Assembly: GCA_054601695.1 (NCBI GenBank)
Contig: BAAHQB010000074.1
Location: 434,001 to 498,000 of the forward strand
From: Amorphochlora amoebiformis
Taxonomy: Eukaryota > Cercozoa > Chlorarachniophyceae
Length of the DNA stretch: 64,000 nt
Reading direction: 5' to 3'
Position 1 is the stretch's first letter. Every line of letters begins with the position of its first letter. The position numbers and the translations under genes were made by a program. Shown here one piece after another: positions 56,601 through 64,000 of this stretch. The notes under the pieces are model-generated. The model had not been told where the DNA came from and did no database searches. It saw only the letters and a program-made list of their open reading frames with translations.

Positions 56601-57420
56601 ATGGGCACATACGAATCTAAACTCCATGTTACCTACACGGGTAAGCCCGATGACACCAGCAACAGCGGGAGGACCATTCTGAAGAACTTTCCTGGGGCAC
56701 GACGTGGCAAGTTCACCATTGACAAAACCCAGAAGCTGTTCATGAAGTATAACTTCACCAAAGAGGTAGCACCACACAATCTCAAATTCCTGGTTGGGCT
56801 TGATTCCATGCCAATCGTCGAATCTTTGATGGACACGTGATCGGTATGCTTTTCCAGAGCACCCTGTTTGCGACGTCGACATGTCCTGACGAGATCAACC
56901 GTGTCTTCGACTTATTCTCAGGAGCATGGGTAAGCTTTAAGCTCACTCATCGCCTCCCTTAGCACCGTAGCTGGCCCATACCTCTACAGTAACAGTAGAA
57001 CACTGCACTATACAATCACCACCATCGCCACTGAACCCCGCCCCTGTCTTCACCTGATGTTACGTATGTACACATAATAAATATGTATGAGTGAACCAGT
57101 AATGAACATAGGGCGGAAATTTTACTCTCGGAGGCCTCGCCGGTCTTCCGTTCACGGGAAAGACAGGCTTTGGAGCCCTCAGCAGCCATGTTCCGGTGGG
57201 AATCCTCAAGCACCCACTCGGCATTGATGTGCAGTTCGAGTCTTAGCTGATATTCGTGCGTGTGAATGTTTCGTTTCGGGTGAGCAGGACGACGGAGAGT
57301 TGCTTATTCTGTTTGCGCCCCATATCGGTGTCACCAAGGAGGTGAGTCTTTTATTTATAAATAATGTGTATTTATATAATGTGTATTCATATGTATATGC
57401 AAATATGTATCAAATACATT

Positions 57421-57456
<36 letters not shown>

Positions 57457-57752
57457 GTATATATATATTTACACACACACATATATATATATATATTTAT
57501 ATTTATATATATATATATATATATAATATATGTATACATAGGGAGAGATTGGAAACATTCGTCGAGCTGGAATGACCAAGGACACAACGGCTTGCGGGTA
57601 CCGAGAGACATCACAGTATTCTAAGAGAGTAAAAATGGTAGCTAATGAAATTTGATAAGAAAAGAAAGTTATTGTTACAAAAAACTGGTAAAATGTTAAC
57701 CGGGGGAGGGGGGAAAATTTGGGTTAGAATCTTGTGAGAGATTCTATGTATA

Positions 57753-57801
<49 letters not shown>

Positions 57802-57817
57802 AATTATATTTATATAA

Positions 57818-57854
<37 letters not shown>

Positions 57855-57951
57855 TATTTATTTATTTATTTATACATATATATATATATATATATGTGGT
57901 GTATATATACATACATATAAATGTGAATATACATATATATATATATATATA

Positions 57952-57997
<46 letters not shown>

Positions 57998-58017
57998 CGC
58001 ATACTTGCGTATATAAT

Positions 58018-58062
<45 letters not shown>

Positions 58063-58146
58063 TAAAAAAATATATTGTTTTAAAAGATCCTGCATGGCTG
58101 CCTATGAAGCGGCTCAGAAACTTAAACGAACCAACTACGGTATATA

Positions 58147-58185
<39 letters not shown>

Positions 58186-58229
58186 ATTTGTATGTATATA
58201 ATATATATGTATATATGTATATGTGTATG

Positions 58230-58278
<49 letters not shown>

Positions 58279-58279
58279 A

Positions 58280-58371
<92 letters not shown>

Positions 58372-58414
58372 AATATATAGTACATATATATATATATATA
58401 TGTGTATATATTTA

Positions 58415-58462
<48 letters not shown>

Positions 58463-58665
58463 ATATATATATATATATATCGTATATATGTATATATATG
58501 TGTGTGTGGGTGTTGTGCATTCGTCTGTAAGAAGTAGCCTTTCTGTATGCTATATATAATACTATATATATATACATATGTATATATTATCTGTTATAAA
58601 TATATGCATATACTTGTGTATGTGCATGCCTGTATGTAGGTAAGTAATAATTCTCTTTGCGGTCC

Positions 58666-58724
<59 letters not shown>

Positions 58725-59224
58725 ATATATTATATCGTGATACGTGCGTTTGTCTATGTAGGAAGTAATAACTCTGCCTGTCATCCCTCCTTTTGGAAAC
58801 CGAACTTTTTTCTCTACGAGGGAAAGAAAGGTGTTAGATTACATATTCATAATTACAATAATAAGAAAATTGTAATGTTTCGTAATACATATTTGAACTC
58901 ATATACATATGTAAATACACACACATATGTAAATATATAAATTTATTTGCAGAGACTGAGCTAATTGGCGACAAGCAGCAAAATGTGGTGAACAAGGTTG
59001 TGAGGGACTTCCTCCCACTCATCAAGGAGGTATGCAACACGTTCAACGTCATCTACCCTTCTCTTTTTTTCTCTCTTCCCTAGCTCTCACTCTCCCCTTT
59101 CTCTCTCTCTCGATGACTCGGAACACATTTCATCAACGAGGGTTGCAATACCTCCAAATCTCTCACTCTTCTTTCTCTTCCTCTCGCTCTCTTCCATTTC
59201 TCGCTTATTTTTCCTTCCCTCTCA

Positions 59225-59307
<83 letters not shown>

Positions 59308-59434
59308 GTATATATATATATATATTAACATCAGTCAAAGGAAAATCCTGCCGTTGCCTTAGCCAATCTTATGTACGAAAAAATCAAACAAGAGATACTT
59401 AAGGTGTGCAAAGTGTTCATATATATTTGTAATA

Positions 59435-59482
<48 letters not shown>

Positions 59483-59531
59483 ATGTGTGTATATTATATT
59501 ACATCCCCCGACTATCTTCCAAACTCCTTAT

Positions 59532-59564
<33 letters not shown>

Positions 59565-59708
59565 TGAAATACACACATGTTTATGTATACTATTTATTCA
59601 GATTATACCGGACGACTTTCCGGCTCCGATAGGGCTTATAGGTGGAGTACATATCAATACGGATAAGCAAGAACGCATTGAGGTCATATTATATATACAT
59701 ATATAATA

Positions 59709-59739
<31 letters not shown>

Positions 59740-59850
59740 GTATATAATATATATACAGATAAATTCATATGTATATATATAGATATATATATATACATAT
59801 ATGTGTATATATGTATATATATAATATTTATATATATATATATATATAAG

Positions 59851-59883
<33 letters not shown>

Positions 59884-59899
59884 TATATATATATTATAT

Positions 59900-59940
<41 letters not shown>

Positions 59941-60146
59941 TTACATATATATATATATATATATTACATATGTATTTGCAGGACTTCTTTGTTGTAAAGG
60001 ATGTTCTTCTCCGAAGGGGCCCGGTATGTAAATATCATGTACCATATAATATACACTTATATATATGTATGTATATATATATATATATATGCACATAGAT
60101 AGGTATAGGGAAAAACCTAACGACATACATACATACATATATATAT

Positions 60147-60182
<36 letters not shown>

Positions 60183-60201
60183 CACATGTACATATACATA
60201 C

Positions 60202-60233
<32 letters not shown>

Positions 60234-60420
60234 CCACATATAGATTTTCATGTACATAGATAGGCATAGGGGAAAAAACCTAACGATTTATATTACATAC
60301 ATAAATTTTTATGTACATGGATAGATATGTAAAGGGAAAAAAACTTAACAAAGAATATAACACCAGAACAAAAAGTTTGACGATCTCACCAAGGAATACT
60401 ATGCATCCCTCCCCAACTAG
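56601..60420 (+). CDS. LCIB: LCIB/LCIC-type beta carbonic anhydrase-like protein
   Basis: LCIB-family proteins have a beta carbonic-anhydrase fold and act in CO2/bicarbonate handling, in algae often around or in the plastid. Eleven phase-compatible exons: 56601-56765, 56858-56929, 57112-57195, 57288-57341, 57542-57597, 58087-58139, 58953-59029, 59335-59403, 59602-59682, 59982-60023, 60367-60420 (TAG). They give 268 residues. Family motifs in order: [14 protein letters not shown] (residues 57-70), the signature [22 protein letters not shown] (86-107), [11 protein letters not shown] (112-122), and DTTACG (139-144). C64, H105 and C143 are the likely zinc ligands, with D66 and R70 as the Asp-Arg pair of the CxDxR-type motif; all are present, so it is probably catalytic. 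No transit peptide is visible after ATG 56601; an upstream exon could supply one. Introns at the 3' end are TA-rich, early ones are not. Confidence 0.92.
58500..58800. repeat. Three degenerate copies in an LCIB intron
   Basis: Units at about 58518, 58625 and 58750 share '(t)gtctgtaagaagta', 'gtaggtaagtaataa' and 'gtaggaagtaataac' followed by a pyrimidine-rich end, separated by TA tracts, within intron 58140-58952. Confidence 0.65.
60085..60355. repeat. Three copies of a 'catagataggtatagggaaaaacctaacg' unit in the last LCIB intron
   Basis: Copies at about 60090, 60253 and 60314 run acatagataggtataggg, then aaaaacctaacga, diverging slightly. The last unit lies 11 bp before the acceptor of the final exon. 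Confidence 0.85.
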
Positions 60421-62128
<1,708 letters not shown>

Positions 62129-63056
62129 ATGTCAAATCCGTCTCTTTGTCCTGCGCTGCCTATGTCTAGATCTGCAGATGCATACCGTGCAGCGCGTTGA
62201 AATCGAGATGTATCCTAAATACACTAAGTGGCTGGAATAATTAGTGGTTTTTCCATCGTTATCTGGATAAAGTAAGCTATCTAGAAAAAGGAAAAATATT
62301 ACTAGTACCAATAGAACGCGAGAATCAATCCATCAAGGATTTTTCTTTTTTTTTTAGTTCAAGTTCGGTTCTTTTTTATGTAGCGTCACAAAAAAATCTG
62401 TGTATATCGAGATCTACTTAGTCCCCATATCGACTTAATATGTACGTGTGCATATCTCCCTACTTCATAATAAAAATATCTATATATGTATGTATATAAT
62501 ATATATGTATATATATATATATATATATATTACATATATATATACATATATATAGATATGGAGAGTTGTATATATAATATAGATTATGTGTGTGTGTATA
62601 TTTATATCCTTGCATACATGTATACATGTGTGCATATATTGTAAATGTATATATATGTATTTATATACATACATATATATATATATGTAAATATGTGTGT
62701 ATATAATACATAATCTATTTTTTGCGTGTCTTCTATTTCCCACGATTAAAAAAAAATTAAATACTAATGTTTTAAATACTACAATGGACAAAAGAAAACT
62801 GCAGGAAGTACACCAAGAAATAAGAAATATCACGAAATTATCGGACTCCCAGAAGTAAGCCCCCCCCCCCCCGCGTTCCTCTCTCCAACCTCTCCCTCAC
62901 TCCTCCTATATCTGGACCAGCCTGTCTTTTCTCTGCGATTTCCTTTTTTCTGCATTTTGACTTTGACATTTTTTTCTTTAGAGATGGGATCAGATGAAGC
63001 CTGCTGTGTGGAGAGATGTGGCAATGGTTCCCATTACACCTGTTGATTTTTTGTGA
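62129..63056 (+). CDS. Small unknown protein, 63 residues, 3 exons
   Basis: Exons 62129-62195, 62805-62854 and 62982-63056 (TGA) keep phase 1 then 0 and join into 63 residues. The reading is [19 protein letters not shown] then [20 protein letters not shown], then [21 protein letters not shown], ending DFL. The second donor (GTAAGC) and both acceptors (CTGCAG; a long T-tract ending CTTTAG) are good; the first donor (GTTGAA) is weak. The composition, with Trp, Pro and Met in a tight C-terminal motif, looks conserved rather than random. A single-pass or mitochondrial accessory subunit is possible, but I recognise no family. The opposite strand of exon 1 is also open, so exon 1 is the least secure. 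Confidence 0.55.
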
Positions 63057-63071
63057 ATGAGTTGGATATTA

Positions 63072-63126
<55 letters not shown>

Positions 63127-63186
63127 CATGCATATATATAATATGTGTACATTTATATGTGTGTATAACATAAAAATATATATATG

Positions 63187-63221
<35 letters not shown>

Positions 63222-63306
63222 CATATGCATAAACATATATACAAATTATATAAGTACTTGTGTGTGTGTGTGTGTGTATGTATGTATTATATGTGTATGT
63301 GTATAC

Positions 63307-63342
<36 letters not shown>

Positions 63343-63370
63343 GTGTATGTATGAATATATATAAATAATG

Positions 63371-63417
<47 letters not shown>

Positions 63418-63704
63418 ATATATATATACATCTCATACATATAATATATATATATATATATATACATAAACATTTACATGTACCTAAATACATATACATA
63501 TATATATAAGCATTTACATGTACCTAAATAATAAACATTTACATGTACCTAAATACATATACATATATATATATATATATAAGCATTTACATGTACCTAA
63601 ATACATATATGTGTATATATGTGTATGTAATATAAAAACATATGTATATACTACATATATATCTCTATGTGGACTACAAATTACATATTATACATATATG
63701 TAGA

Positions 63705-63751
<47 letters not shown>

Positions 63752-63771
63752 GCAGTACATTCTGCCATCAC
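63057..63771. other. Region between the 63-residue gene and the right-edge gene
   Basis: Mostly TA and TG repeats. A short unit (catttacatgtacctaaata) occurs three or more times at about 63471, 63509, 63537 and 63584. No coding exon was recognised. Confidence 0.6.
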
Positions 63772-64000
63772 CTATTCCCCCCCCAAATGCAATAAGAGCC
63801 GTCGGTCCGAATTTTTCTCCGAAAAAGCTATCATCCACGTACCTGCTGCGTCTAACACACATGTACTTATAAATACATTAGATATATACGAGCTACCCAC
63901 ATACATGATATATACTTGTTAGCTTCATCTTTGGAAGCGTTAGGTTTAATGCAAGGGAAAGACCAAGGGTCAGGATGAGGAGAATTCCAGAAGAAGAAAT
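63772..64000 (-). CDS. 3' part of an unknown gene entering from the right edge
   Basis: Two minus-strand exons join in phase: an exon reaching the window edge (64000-63916), reading WNSPHPDPWSFPCIKPNASK then DEANK, and 63842-63772, reading YVDDSFFGEKFGPTALIAFG, then GGIG. The lysine codon is split by the intron and restored. The second exon ends at a GTGATG donor, so more exons lie further left but were not found. The Gly/Ala/Ile run at the end looks like the start of a membrane helix. No family recognised. It converges on the 63-residue plus-strand gene. Confidence 0.5.

Noticed and set aside
56766-56857. Continuous reading of LCIB exon 1 through to a stop (…[14 protein letters not shown])
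   Set aside because: A GTAGCA...TTTTCCAG intron of 92 bp restores the family motif [14 protein letters not shown] in frame.
56457-56882. 141-codon minus-strand frame
   Set aside because: Antisense to LCIB exons 1-2 and their promoter region.

Overview
The window is nuclear DNA of a eukaryote. Its genes are cut into short exons, often 30-100 bp, by introns that are mostly (TA)n, (CA/TG)n, (TTA)n and (CT/GA)n microsatellite. Almost all the tyrosine/isoleucine (Y-I) open reading frames are translations of these repeats and are not genes. I found the real genes by reading the non-repetitive islands between TA tracts, looking for AG|...|GT borders whose phase carries on from island to island, and comparing the joined reading with protein families I know. 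No computation was run. The standard code and GT-AG introns hold throughout. Interstitial TTAGGG tracts, an RP2 homologue (cilia), Arp2/3 and gelsolin genes, and an LCIB-type beta carbonic anhydrase (typical of algae and protists) suggest a flagellated, possibly algal, unicellular eukaryote. I cannot name the species.

Layout. About 1-18.2 kb (minus): a gelsolin/villin family actin-binding protein, 27 exons recognised, running off the left edge. About 18.7-19.0 kb (plus): a small one-helix membrane protein. About 21.8-35.5 kb (minus): an RP2/XRP2 homologue (tubulin-cofactor-C-like ARL3 GAP with a C-terminal NDPK-like domain), 25 exons, with a long N-terminal extension that includes a coiled coil. 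About 35.6-45.8 kb (plus): a NUDT22-type UDP-sugar Nudix hydrolase. It starts about 100 bp from the RP2 gene and points away from it, and an antisense C2H2 zinc-finger exon lies inside one of its introns (37.8-38.1 kb). 49.1-51.7 kb (plus): complete ARPC1, 9 exons. 53.5-55.5 kb (plus): a divergent orphan actin-related protein, 2 exons. 56.6-60.4 kb (plus): LCIB-like carbonic anhydrase, 11 exons. 62.1-63.1 kb (plus): a 63-residue unknown protein in 3 exons. 63.8-64.0 kb (minus): the 3' part of another unknown gene entering from the right edge.

Three of the nine genes act on actin (gelsolin, ARPC1, the actin-related protein) and one acts on the ciliary ARL3/tubulin pathway, so the region is rich in cytoskeletal genes. 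This may be chance; nothing shows co-regulation apart from the head-to-head RP2/NUDT22 pair.

The most unusual signal is in the introns. Nearly every exon sits in a bed of TA repeat, and several exons have a decayed partial copy of themselves, splice site included, 70-300 bp away ('exon echoes'). Other introns hold degenerate three-copy tandem repeats, a large hairpin palindrome, and telomere-like tracts. Together these look like repeated local duplication driven by the TA tracts.
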